A program made the translations under genes and the position numbers. Shown one piece after another: positions 1-12,138 of a stretch of 64,000 nucleotides of DNA. This DNA is from Xanthomonas pisi DSM 18956 (GTDB lineage Bacteria; Pseudomonadota; Gammaproteobacteria; Xanthomonadales; Xanthomonadaceae), in the NCBI RefSeq assembly GCF_001010415.1, contig NZ_JPLE01000010.1, positions 38,742 through 102,741 of the forward strand, read 5' to 3'. Under the pieces are notes generated by a model. It was not told where the DNA came from and ran no database searches. It worked only from the letters and a program-made list of their open reading frames with translations. The first letter of the stretch is position 1. Every line of letters starts with the position of its first letter.

Positions 1-3993
<3,993 letters not shown>

Positions 3994-3996
3994 GGA

Positions 3997-4362
3997 ATGC
4001 TAGGCCACATGCTCAGGTCACTCATTACCTGCTTGCTGATCTTCACTGCCAGTAGCGCGGCTGCGGTGCCGGTCGCCACATGCCAGGAATCGGACAACCT
4101 GAAGTTTAACGGTTTGCCTCTTTCTACCTTGCAGATGGAAGAGATTGGCCTGCAGTACGCCGCTGCAAATACAAAGGCGCCGCAAGTGCCATTTTCTTAT
4201 GGCAATAAAGATTGGCTGTGGCTCAAGAAGCAGTATCGCTCAGGTGATTACTTCGTGGCCTATGAGCAGGTCTGGCCGGCCAGTGGCAAGCCGTTTGCAT
4301 GGGGCTATGCGCTTGTTCGAGGAAAATGTGTACTTGGCGTGCTGAACACTCGAGTCTCATAG
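3997..4362 (+). CDS. Small secreted protein, unknown function
   Basis: A 121-residue protein whose N-terminus (MLRSLITCLLIFTASSAAA) is a plausible Sec signal peptide, so it is probably exported. The mature part has two cysteines (TCQES, GKCVLG) that could form a disulphide, and several aromatic residues (GNKDWLWLKK, YEQVWPASGKPFAWGY). No family was recognised. Two starts are possible, 3997 and 4009; AAGGA at 3992-3996 is too close to 3997, so 4009 is at least as likely. It begins 3 bp after the gltD stop and may be read from the same transcript. Confidence 0.6.
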   Translation: MLGHMLRSLITCLLIFTASSAAAVPVATCQESDNLKFNGLPLSTLQMEEIGLQYAAANTKAPQVPFSYGNKDWLWLKKQYRSGDYFVAYEQVWPASGKPFAWGYALVRGKCVLGVLNTRVS

Positions 4363-4442
4363 GACTAACGCCTCTTCTGAGTGAGGCATCTTTGCGGCTC
4401 AAGGTATTTCAGGCACTAGTTCGCAAAAGAAAGGCTCTCGAC

Positions 4443-5017
4443 ATGACTACCGGAATTTATATCGACAGCTGCGCATGGAATTACCTTCATGAGAGGGCAA
4501 TAGATCTCTCAGCAGAGCTTCCACCCGAGAGGTATTCGCTATACCTAACTCGAGAAGTGAAAATTGAACTTGAGGCCATCCCCGACAGCAAAGAAAAACG
4601 AGCGCTTAAGGCATATATTCATGCCAGTATCGAAAGTGCATCCATTAAGACGACGTCGATATTCGGCTTCCAAGCTTTCGGGTCTGATGGCTTGCCTTCG
4701 AAGGCCCAAGTGTACGGCGGGTTTGGCCAAGGGACGTTTCAGTCTGCTGCAGATCGCAGATTTTATGAATTGCCAGAGATAAATTCACGATTGTGTGGAA
4801 AAAAATCACGCGACAATGGATTGACTGTTAACCAAACTGATACATCTCTAGCCGTGCGCTCCTTTGGAGCCTTCGTACTGACTAACGATAAAAAAAAGGG
4901 CCTTTAAGGCTTGCGCAAAAACTTGGTGGAAAGGTTATTTATCTCACTGCTGAAGTAGAAGAGAGTGGGCTCACGCTGGGCCAATACATGGCCTCGTTGC
5001 AAAGACCATGCGAGTAG
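4443..5017 (+). pseudogene. PIN-domain-like protein, frameshifted at an A8 run
   Basis: The frame from 4443 (MTTGIYIDSCAWNYL) has PIN-type acidic positions: an early Asp (YIDSC), a Glu after the first helices (REVKIELEAI), then DTSLAVRSFGAFVLTND. It stops at 4905-4907 straight after a run of eight A at 4890-4897. If the run is read as nine A, translation continues for about 40 more residues (GPLRLAQKLGGKVIYLTAEV...) to a stop at 5015-5017 and supplies the expected last strand and helix. The gene is therefore a recent frameshift, a sequencing slip, or a slippage-dependent gene. PIN proteins are usually ribonucleases. Base composition is lower in GC than its neighbours, suggesting transfer. Confidence 0.6.
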
Positions 5018-5202
5018 GTACGGAATACACTATCTAATTCGTTTCGGGCAAACGTGCAGGTACTCGATCCATCCGACATCTGAGGAGTACTAAATATTCA
5101 TTTCTGAAATTTCAGAAACACGCTCCAGCACATAGACCAAGTTGTGAAGCACACACACTTCATCTTTAGGCTGACTTCACTCGGCGCTGTGTTCATAGGC
5201 CA

Positions 5203-5230
5203 CCGCTTGCGTCATGCAACAACGCAAGCG
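5203..5230. terminator. Hairpin downstream of the alcohol dehydrogenase gene
   Basis: CGCTTGCGT and ACGCAAGCG form a 9-bp stem around a 9-nt loop, just past the 3' end of the minus-strand dehydrogenase gene. No U-run follows, so it is only a possible terminator or 3'-end stabiliser. The rest of 5018-5259 shows nothing I recognise. Confidence 0.35.
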
Positions 5231-5259
5231 ATGGCATCACGCGCCGCTGCAACCGCGAC

Positions 5260-6318
5260 TCAGGCCGCCTTATCCAGCGTCGCCATGTCGATCACGAAGC
5301 GGTACTTCACGTCGCTCTTGAGCATGCGCTCGTAGGCGGCGTTGATTTCGTCGGCGCGGATGGTTTCGATGTCCGAGACGATGTTGTGCTTGGCGCAGAA
5401 GTCCAGCATTTCCTGGGTCTGGCGGATGCCGCCGATCAGCGAGCCGGCCAGGGTGCGGCGCTTCATCACCAGGTTGAACACCGACGGCGAGGGGTGCGAC
5501 TCCTCGGGCACGCCCACCAGCACCATCGCGCCGTCGCGCTTGAGCGCATTGAGGAACGGGTCCAGGTTGTGCGGGGCGGCCACGGTGTTGAGGATGAAGT
5601 CCAGGGTGTTGTACTGCGCCGCCATCTGCGCCTCGTCCTTGGAGATCACCACTTCGCTGGCGCCCAGGCGCATCGCATCGGCGCGCTTGCTCTCGGAGGT
5701 GGTGAACAGCACCACGGTAGCGCCCATCGCCTTGGCGATCTTCACGCCCATATGGCCCAGGCCGCCCAGGCCGACCACGCCCACCTTCTGGCCCGGGCCC
5801 ACCTTCCAGTGCGCCAGCGGCGAGTAGGTGGTGATGCCGGCGCACAGCAGCGGCGCCACGGCAGCCAGGTTGTCGGTGTGGGAGATGCGCAGCACGTACT
5901 TCTGGTCGACCACGATATGGTCGGAGTAACCGCCGTAGGTGTTCTCGCCGCCGCCGAACATCGGCCCGTTGTAGGTGCCGGTGAAGCCGGCTTCGCAGTA
6001 CTGCTCCTCGCCTTCCTGGCAGGAGGCGCAGCTGCGGCAGCTGTCGACCATGCAGCCGACGCCGGCCAGGTCGCCAACCTTGAAGCCGGTGACGGCATCA
6101 CCGACGGCGGTCACACGGCCGACGATCTCGTGACCCGGCACGGACGGATACCGCGTGTTATGCCATTCGTTGCGGGCGGTATGTAGGTCCGAGTGACACA
6201 CGCCGCAGTAGGCGATTTCGATCTGGACATCGTCGGGACCGGGCGCGCGGCGTTCGAACACGAACGGGGCAAGCGGCTGGTCGGCGGCTTGGGCGGCAAA
6301 GGCGTGGGCTTGGCTCAT
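5260..6318 (-). CDS. Zinc-dependent NAD(P) alcohol dehydrogenase (YahK/cinnamyl type)
   Basis: A 352-residue medium-chain dehydrogenase that interconverts aldehydes and alcohols in the cytoplasm, probably with NADPH. CGVCHSDLHTARNEW and GHEIVGRV carry the catalytic-zinc ligands (Cys, His, Glu), and SCRSCASCQEGEEQYC carries the four structural-zinc cysteines. GLGGLGHMGVKIAKAMGA is the cofactor-binding Rossmann motif. The start at 6318 (MSQAHAFAAQ) was chosen because the preceding 28 residues of the open frame look non-coding. It stands alone and divergent from the first cellulase gene. The natural substrate cannot be told from the sequence. Confidence 0.93.
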   Translation of the reverse strand: MSQAHAFAAQAADQPLAPFVFERRAPGPDDVQIEIAYCGVCHSDLHTARNEWHNTRYPSVPGHEIVGRVTAVGDAVTGFKVGDLAGVGCMVDSCRSCASCQEGEEQYCEAGFTGTYNGPMFGGGENTYGGYSDHIVVDQKYVLRISHTDNLAAVAPLLCAGITTYSPLAHWKVGPGQKVGVVGLGGLGHMGVKIAKAMGATVVLFTTSESKRADAMRLGASEVVISKDEAQMAAQYNTLDFILNTVAAPHNLDPFLNALKRDGAMVLVGVPEESHPSPSVFNLVMKRRTLAGSLIGGIRQTQEMLDFCAKHNIVSDIETIRADEINAAYERMLKSDVKYRFVIDMATLDKAA

Positions 6319-6621
6319 GGGATCAGGACTCCGGTGTTGCGTCGTCCGCGCAGGAGTCGGACGACTAAGGCGGTGATTCGCCGGAACAGCAGCCTCGTGC
6401 ACGCCTGTGGCAGTGCCTGCTGGCTGTTCCGCAGCGAACGCTACCGAGCCGGCATGATACCGGCTGGGTCCGTTTGCACGCGATCAACGCTGCGTTGCAC
6501 GCGTGAATGGTCTGCTAACGCCCAAGCTCCTAGGCTGACCATGCAGCGCCCTGCCCTGCACCATCCCAACTGGCCGTGCCCTCCCCCTGCGGCCACCACG
6601 TCGATGCCGAAGGAGGCTTCC

Positions 6622-7698
6622 ATGTTCCGCGCTCCCCCGAAATTCCCGAGTTTGCGTCGCGCCGCACTCGCACTGACCTTGCTCGCTGCGATGCCGTTGG
6701 CGCACGCCAAAGAGCCCGATGGTCCGACCAAGCAGTCCACCGGCTTGAAGTATGTCGGCGTCAACCTGTCCGGCGCCGAGTTCAACTCGCGCAAGAAGCC
6801 CGGCACCTTGTTCAAGGACTACACCTATCCGGCCGCGTCGGATTTCGCCTATTTCGCCGGCAAGGGCATGAATACGATCCGCCTGCCGTTCCTGTGGGAG
6901 CGCCTGCAACCGCAACTCAACGGCGAGCTGGATACTGCGCAGCTCGGGCTGATCAAGAAGTCGCTCGAAGCGGCCAAGGCGAACAAGCAGTTCCTGATCC
7001 TGGATCTGCACAACTACGCCAAATACAACGGCAAGCGCATCGGCACCGACGAGGTGTCCGCTGCCGCATTGGCCGATCTGTGGCGCCGGCTGGCGCTGGA
7101 GTTCAAGGACGACAAGGCGGTGATCTTCGGGCTGATGAATGAGCCCAACGGCATTTCTGCAACCGACTGGGCCGGGACCGCGCAGGGCGCGATCAACGCG
7201 ATCCGCAAGACCGGCGCGCGCAATCTGATCCTGGTGCCGGGCACGGCCTACACCGGCGCGCACAGCTGGCGCAGCAGCAGTTACGGCGGTTCCAACGCCA
7301 AGGCGCTGGCCATCCTCAAGGATCCCGGCAACAACCTGGCCTTCGAGGCGCACCAGTATCTGGACAACGACTACAGCGGCACCAAGCCGCAGTGCACCAG
7401 CGACAGCGTCGGCGAAGAGAAGCTGCGCGGCTTCACCGACTGGCTGCGCGAAAACAAGCAGAAGGGTTTTCTGGGCGAGTTCGGCACCGCCAACAATCCG
7501 GTCTGCGACAAGGCGCTGGAAGGCATGCTGACCTACATGGAAAACAACAGCGACGTGTGGCTGGGCTGGACCTGGTGGGCGGCGGGCGCCTGGTGGAAGC
7601 CGGATTACTTCTTTACCGTACAACCGGGCAAGGATGGCAGCGACAAGCCGCAGATCCGGATTCTGAGCAAGTACGCACGCCGCGCCGGCAAGCACTGA
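6622..7698 (+). CDS. Secreted GH5 endoglucanase (cellulase), copy 1
   Basis: A 358-residue glycoside hydrolase family 5 enzyme cleaving internal beta-1,4 bonds of cellulose in plant cell walls after secretion (probably by the type II pathway in Xanthomonas). A strong AAGGAGG at 6610-6616 fixes the start at 6622. A signal peptide ends near MPLAHA. The conserved GH5 positions are present: NTIRLPFLWERL, DLHNYAKY, the acid/base Glu in GLMNEPN, EAHQYLD, the nucleophile Glu in GFLGEFGT, and WTWWAAGAWW. There is no carbohydrate-binding module. It is the first of three similar genes in tandem with long gaps between them, so each probably has its own promoter. Confidence 0.95.
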   Translation: MFRAPPKFPSLRRAALALTLLAAMPLAHAKEPDGPTKQSTGLKYVGVNLSGAEFNSRKKPGTLFKDYTYPAASDFAYFAGKGMNTIRLPFLWERLQPQLNGELDTAQLGLIKKSLEAAKANKQFLILDLHNYAKYNGKRIGTDEVSAAALADLWRRLALEFKDDKAVIFGLMNEPNGISATDWAGTAQGAINAIRKTGARNLILVPGTAYTGAHSWRSSSYGGSNAKALAILKDPGNNLAFEAHQYLDNDYSGTKPQCTSDSVGEEKLRGFTDWLRENKQKGFLGEFGTANNPVCDKALEGMLTYMENNSDVWLGWTWWAAGAWWKPDYFFTVQPGKDGSDKPQIRILSKYARRAGKH

Positions 7699-7866
7699 TG
7701 GCAGCGGTCTAGGAGCGGCTGACCAACGCAGCGAGCGGTCGCCAGGTGGATGTGGACGGTGCGCAGGGACCGGTGTGTACGCCTGGTACAGCCGATCCCG
7801 AGCACCGGCCGTGCCTGCCTGGCGCTGGGCACAGTTAGTTTGTTGGCTGCTCCAGGCAGCAAGACG

Positions 7867-7899
7867 CGGGCGATGCTGTGCAGATCGCCCGTTTTTTTT
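7867..7899 (+). terminator. Rho-independent terminator after cellulase copy 1
   Basis: An 8-bp stem (CGGGCGAT / ATCGCCCG) is followed by eight T. It lies about 170 bp after the stop of the first GH5 gene. Confidence 0.8.
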
Positions 7900-8173
7900 G
7901 CGTCGCGTTGCAGTGTTCAGCGCGAGCGCTCGTTGTCGGGCAGCACCGCATCTGATCGATGGCAGCATGGCGGTGGACGAACGTCGGCGCGATGTGGGTC
8001 GTGGCACACCGGCGCTGCAGGTCAGGCCCGGGGCGGATGCAGCGACCGGTGTCACGTGGAGCGCTGCCTCATGCAGATGGATGCAGCGCCATCGACCACG
8101 ATCATGGCCTTGCGCAAAGCGCAATCACTGCACTGCCTACGACGCCGCTGCATTGCTTCGCACCTACCTGTAC

Positions 8174-8197
8174 GTGTGCGTGTGCGTGTGCGTGTGC
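8174..8197. repeat. (GTGTGC)4 microsatellite
   Basis: Four perfect copies of a 6-bp unit in non-coding DNA between two cellulase genes. It is likely to vary in number between strains. Confidence 0.8.
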
Positions 8198-8508
8198 GCG
8201 TCGCATGATCGGTGTGTGTGCACGCCGGCGTTTGCGAGCTGCTGTCAGCGCATCAACGCCGATGCATTGATGCGACCAATACCATTGCGAAGTTGCAGCA
8301 ACGCTGCGGATTCAAGGCATTCTCGCGACGTACGCGATGCATCGAAAAAACAGGTCGCAACTGCGAAACACCGCACAGCTTGAGGCAGTGATACCTCGCA
8401 TCCGTAGTTGCGCGCTGCAGATGCGCATAGGCTGATGCTCGATGCGTTGTGCGTGCGAACAACGGCGATGCAGCGCATCTCCCCCCGTAGATGCTTCAGG
8501 AGTTCCCC

Positions 8509-9558
8509 ATGTCCCTCTCCCCCACCTGGCCGCGCCAGCTGTTGTGCTGTGCGCTGGCCGTGCTGTTGCTGGCCACGCTTCCACGCGCGCAGGCGCAAAG
8601 CGGCGCACTGCGTTATGCAGGCATCAATCTCTCTGGCGCCGAAATCGCCTCGGCAAAACGTCCTGGCGTCGTCAATGTCGATTATCGCTATCCAACTCCC
8701 GGCGAATACCAGCACTTCGCCGACACCGGCATGAATGTGGTACGCCTGCCTGTGTTGTGGGAGCGACTACAACCCAAGAATCAGGGCGCGCTGGACCCCG
8801 CACAGCTCGCGCTGATTCGGCAGGCCGTGGCCAACGCCAAGGCAGCGCACATGGTGTTGATCGTGGATATCCACAATTACGCCAAATATTACGGGCAGAA
8901 GATCGGCACCCAGCGCGTGCCGATCGCCACCTTCACCGACCTGTGGCGGCGGTTGGCTGTGGCCTTCAAGAACGATGACGCAGTGATCTTCGGGTTGATG
9001 AACGAGCCCTACGACATTGCGCCGCAGAACTGGGCCGCCGCCGCGCAGGCAGCGATCGACGGCATCCGCGCCACCGGCGCCAACAACCTGATCCTGGTGC
9101 CTGGCGCGCTGTGGTCCGGAGCGCACAGTTGGTATTCCACCATCGCCGGGCAATCCAACGCAGTGGCGCTGGCCAGTCTTCGCGACCCGCTCAACCGTTA
9201 CGCCATCGAGGTGCACCAGTATCTGGATACCGATTCCAGCGGCACCAGCGCCAGTTGCGTGAGCGCTACCATCGGTGCCGAGCGCCTGCGCAGTTTCACC
9301 GGTTGGCTGCGTAGCCAGCGCAAGCGCGGATTCTTGGGCGAGTTTGGCTCATCCAGCGATCGCACCTGCATGCTCGCGCTGGACGGCATGCTGCGTTATC
9401 TGGAAGCCAACCGCGATGTGTGGCTGGGTTCCAGCGTGTGGGCGGCTGGCGCATGGTGGCGCGCCGATTACCCGTTCACGCTGCAGCCGGATGGCAACGG
9501 ACGCGACAAACCGCAACTGCCCATCCTGAGCGCGCACGCGCGTCGCATCGCGCGCTGA
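8509..9558 (+). CDS. Secreted GH5 endoglucanase, copy 2
   Basis: A 349-residue paralogue of the flanking cellulases. The start at 8509 follows AGGAG at about 8497 and opens a signal peptide ending near PRAQAQ. Catalytic features are kept: NVVRLPVLWERL, DIHNYAKYYG, acid/base Glu in GLMNEPY, EVHQYLD, nucleophile Glu in GFLGEFGS. It differs at the aromatic platform before WAAGAWW, reading WLGSSVW where both other copies have WLGWTWW. That may change substrate binding or weaken activity. Its function is otherwise assumed to be the same as its neighbours. Confidence 0.93.
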   Translation: MSLSPTWPRQLLCCALAVLLLATLPRAQAQSGALRYAGINLSGAEIASAKRPGVVNVDYRYPTPGEYQHFADTGMNVVRLPVLWERLQPKNQGALDPAQLALIRQAVANAKAAHMVLIVDIHNYAKYYGQKIGTQRVPIATFTDLWRRLAVAFKNDDAVIFGLMNEPYDIAPQNWAAAAQAAIDGIRATGANNLILVPGALWSGAHSWYSTIAGQSNAVALASLRDPLNRYAIEVHQYLDTDSSGTSASCVSATIGAERLRSFTGWLRSQRKRGFLGEFGSSSDRTCMLALDGMLRYLEANRDVWLGSSVWAAGAWWRADYPFTLQPDGNGRDKPQLPILSAHARRIAR

Positions 9559-10051
9559 TTCACGCAAGCCCGCCTGGAGCAATCGGTAACCCCTGGTGAG
9601 ACGCTGCCAGGCGGTTGCTGACACGCAGGAAGCGGCGTGTATAGACACGCCGATCCGGTCACAGGCCGCATCGGTTTTTGTAGGCGCATTGCCATTTCGC
9701 GAATCGCCCTCTTCAGCGATGCCGTCCTCGCGACGGCATCGCATGCGTTGCGATGCCTGATGGCTGCGCCACTGCGATGGCGCCACGCAACTGACGCATC
9801 GCCCAATAACGCCGGTATCTCGGCACATGCCGCGACGTATCCGGTAAATCCCACAGTTTATTGATAACCGGTATGCACGCATAAACGCGCGCTTCCATAT
9901 TAACTGCGTATTGGTTCGCAGTTCTCGGCTAAATCGCGGGAATACCGCGCTTTGGCACACGTGATGCATTGCAACACACAGATGCAGCGCAGCTTGCGCC
10001 GATCGCACGCCATCGGGGCGGCGACGCATCTTCCCTGTCAGGAGTTGCTTC
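9559..10051. other. 493-bp gap between cellulase copies 2 and 3
   Basis: No gene supported. It is less GC-rich than its surroundings near 9880-9950, where the promoter of copy 3 probably lies. No terminator with a T-run was found. Confidence 0.5.
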
Positions 10052-11164
10052 ATGTCACGTCCATCCTTCTCACTACGCCATCTTTCCCTGTACGCCCTGT
10101 GTTTCATGTTGCTGGCCGGATTGTCGTCGGCGCATGCGCAAACACGTGCGCTGACGTATGCCGGCGTCAATTTATCCGGCGCCGAATTCGCGTCCTCCAA
10201 AAAACCCGGCGTGCTCAACAAGGACTATATGTACGCTTCGGCCAGCGATTACACGTATTTCGCCGGGGTCGGAATGAATACGATCCGCTTGCCCATTTTG
10301 TGGGAACGTCTGCAACCCAGCGCGCGCGGCGAGCTGGATCCGGCGCAGCTGGCGCTGGTGCAGCAGGCAGTGGCGCGCGCCAAGGCTGCGGGCATGTATC
10401 TGGTGATCGATATCCACAATTACGCCAAGTACTACGGCTACAAGATTGGCGGACCGGAAGTGCCGGTAGCCACTTTTACCGACCTGTGGCGCCGTCTCGC
10501 GTTGGCATTCAACGGCGATAACGCGGTGATCTTCGGCTTGATGAACGAGCCCAACAATATTTCTTCCAGCGAATGGGCTGGTGCCGCGCAAGCCGCCATC
10601 GATGCGATTCGCAGGACCGGTGCCAATAATCTGATCCTGGTGCCGGGTGCCTTGTGGACCGGCGCGCACAGCTGGTACTCGCCCACCAGCGATGGCTACT
10701 CCAATGCCGTGGCGCTGGCGTCCATCTATGATCCGCTCAACCGTTATGCGTTCGAAGTGCATCAATACCTGGACGCCGATTCCAGCGGCACCAGCAGCGT
10801 CTGCGTCAGTCCCACTGTTGGCGCCGAGCGGTTGCGCAATTTCACCGAATGGCTGCGCACCAACGGCAAGCGCGGCTTCCTGGCCGAGTTCGGTACCGCC
10901 AGTAACCAGGTCTGCAACGAAGCGCTGCGCGGCATGCTGGGCTATATGGAGAGCAATGCCGATGTGTGGCTGGGCTGGACGTGGTGGGCGGCAGGTTCGT
11001 GGTGGAATCTGTCCTACGCCTACAACGTGCACCCGAACAAGGACGGCACCGACAAACCGCAGATGAGCATCCTCTCGCCGCAGGCGGCACGTGCAACCCG
11101 TGCCCCCGGCACCACCGCCGCACGTTTACCTGCACCCGCCTCCACCGCGCGCACCACGCGCTGA
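10052..11164 (+). CDS. Secreted GH5 endoglucanase, copy 3, with C-terminal tail
   Basis: A 370-residue GH5 cellulase preceded by AGGAG at 10040-10044. A signal peptide ends near SSAHAQ. Catalytic Glu residues lie in GLMNEPN and GFLAEFGT, and the WTWWAAGSWW platform is intact. After the catalytic domain there is a tail of about 25 residues rich in Ala, Thr, Pro and Arg that resembles the start of a linker, but no carbohydrate-binding module follows before the stop. The tail could be a remnant of a lost module. A terminator follows at 11187-11209. Confidence 0.94.
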   Translation: MSRPSFSLRHLSLYALCFMLLAGLSSAHAQTRALTYAGVNLSGAEFASSKKPGVLNKDYMYASASDYTYFAGVGMNTIRLPILWERLQPSARGELDPAQLALVQQAVARAKAAGMYLVIDIHNYAKYYGYKIGGPEVPVATFTDLWRRLALAFNGDNAVIFGLMNEPNNISSSEWAGAAQAAIDAIRRTGANNLILVPGALWTGAHSWYSPTSDGYSNAVALASIYDPLNRYAFEVHQYLDADSSGTSSVCVSPTVGAERLRNFTEWLRTNGKRGFLAEFGTASNQVCNEALRGMLGYMESNADVWLGWTWWAAGSWWNLSYAYNVHPNKDGTDKPQMSILSPQAARATRAPGTTAARLPAPASTARTTR

Positions 11165-11186
11165 ACACACGACACGACACGAGATG

Positions 11187-11209
11187 AAGCCGCCGCAAGG
11201 CGGCTTTTT
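11187..11209 (+). terminator. Rho-independent terminator after cellulase copy 3
   Basis: Stem AAGCCGCC / GGCGGCTT with a GCAA tetraloop, running into five T. It lies 23 bp after the stop codon. Confidence 0.9.
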
Positions 11210-11417
11210 CGTTGGACTCCGCGAGCGGCCGTCGTCGCTCTGTATCCCGCAGTGCCGACGCGATGGAACTGAAATGTAAATCCGCAGTGCAGAAGCGATG
11301 AAGGGCGACCACCACTTTTCAGTTAACTGAATTTCTCTAACGCAATCGCCCAGGTTTTCACCCGCCCACGATCCCGAGGCAGCCAGCATGGCGACACTTC
11401 ACAGCAGGAGCCGACCC

Positions 11418-11861
11418 ATGGCACATCGCATGATGACCACCGCGCTGATCGGCGCATTGACGCTTGTTTCGCATGGCGCGTTCGCGCAGGACACCGCCAA
11501 GCCGGCCAAGGCCCTCACCTCCACCGAGGTGACCAGCATGCTGACGGCCAAGGGCTACACCAAGGTGCACGACGTCAAGTTCGAACACGGCGTGTGGACG
11601 GCCGATGCGCGCAGCGGTGATGGCAAGGATGTGGATGTCCACATCGATCCGGTGACCGGCCGCGTCTATGGCGACCAGACCACCTCGCGGCTGAGCGACG
11701 CCGACGTCCGTGCGGCATTGTCCACCGGCGGCTACGCAGATGTGCACGATCTCAAGTTCAAGGATGGCCTGTGGAAGGCCGATGCGAAGCGCAACGGGCA
11801 GAAGGTCGAGCTGCACGTGGATCCCGACGATGGGCACGTGGTGAGTGTCGACAACGACTGA
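11418..11861 (+). CDS. PepSY-domain exported protein
   Basis: A 147-residue exported protein with a signal peptide ending near SHGAFAQ. Two repeats follow, each about 55 residues long and with a KVHDVKFEHGVWTADA-like core (the second is DVHDLKFKDGLWKADA), each ending in VHIDPVTG or LHVDPDDG. This is the PepSY pattern, associated with periplasmic inhibitor-like or metal-responsive proteins. The start at 11418 is preferred over 11388 because CAGGAG lies just upstream of it. It converges with the M28 peptidase gene, with a shared terminator between them. Confidence 0.8.
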   Translation: MAHRMMTTALIGALTLVSHGAFAQDTAKPAKALTSTEVTSMLTAKGYTKVHDVKFEHGVWTADARSGDGKDVDVHIDPVTGRVYGDQTTSRLSDADVRAALSTGGYADVHDLKFKDGLWKADAKRNGQKVELHVDPDDGHVVSVDND

Positions 11862-12023
11862 GTGCCTGAAGGCGCGTAAGTCGTCGGGCGGGTCGGGCAA
11901 CGCGCTGGTTGCGCTGTGCGCTGAGCAGCAGTTGCAGCCCGCCCCGACACTGAGACGGTCCTGGCGACACCGCCGCGTGTTTCAGCCAGCTCGCTGCCGT
12001 CTGCACAATGCACGGATGATTGC

Positions 12024-12049
12024 AAAGGGCCTCCAGTCGGAGGCCCTTT
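12024..12049. terminator. Bidirectional terminator between PepSY and M28 genes
   Basis: An 11-bp perfect stem AAAGGGCCTCC / GGAGGCCCTTT with a 4-nt loop lies between two convergent genes. A and T runs at the stem ends allow it to work in both directions. Confidence 0.8.
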
Positions 12050-12138
12050 GTCATGCAGGCAGTCGCCTGGGCTGCGACCGCTCGCATGGCAGTGCGATCT
12101 GCATCGCTCGCCGCAGCAGCGGCAAGCGCTTGCACGCC

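Larger units (their letters stand above)
7699..8508. other. 810-bp gap between cellulase copies 1 and 2
   Basis: No convincing gene. It holds a terminator at 7867-7899 and a microsatellite of four GTGTGC units at 8174-8197. Open frames here lack conserved-looking composition. The promoter of the second cellulase should lie in the last few hundred bases, but I could not pick out clear boxes. Confidence 0.6.

Noticed and set aside
6484..8124. 546-codon open frame antisense to the first cellulase
   Set aside because: It is a composition shadow of a high-GC gene with complete GH5 motifs on the plus strand; the antisense product has no domain.
8174..8197. Possible CRISPR-like repeat
   Set aside because: Units are 6 bp without spacers, so it is a simple microsatellite; no CRISPR array was seen in the window.
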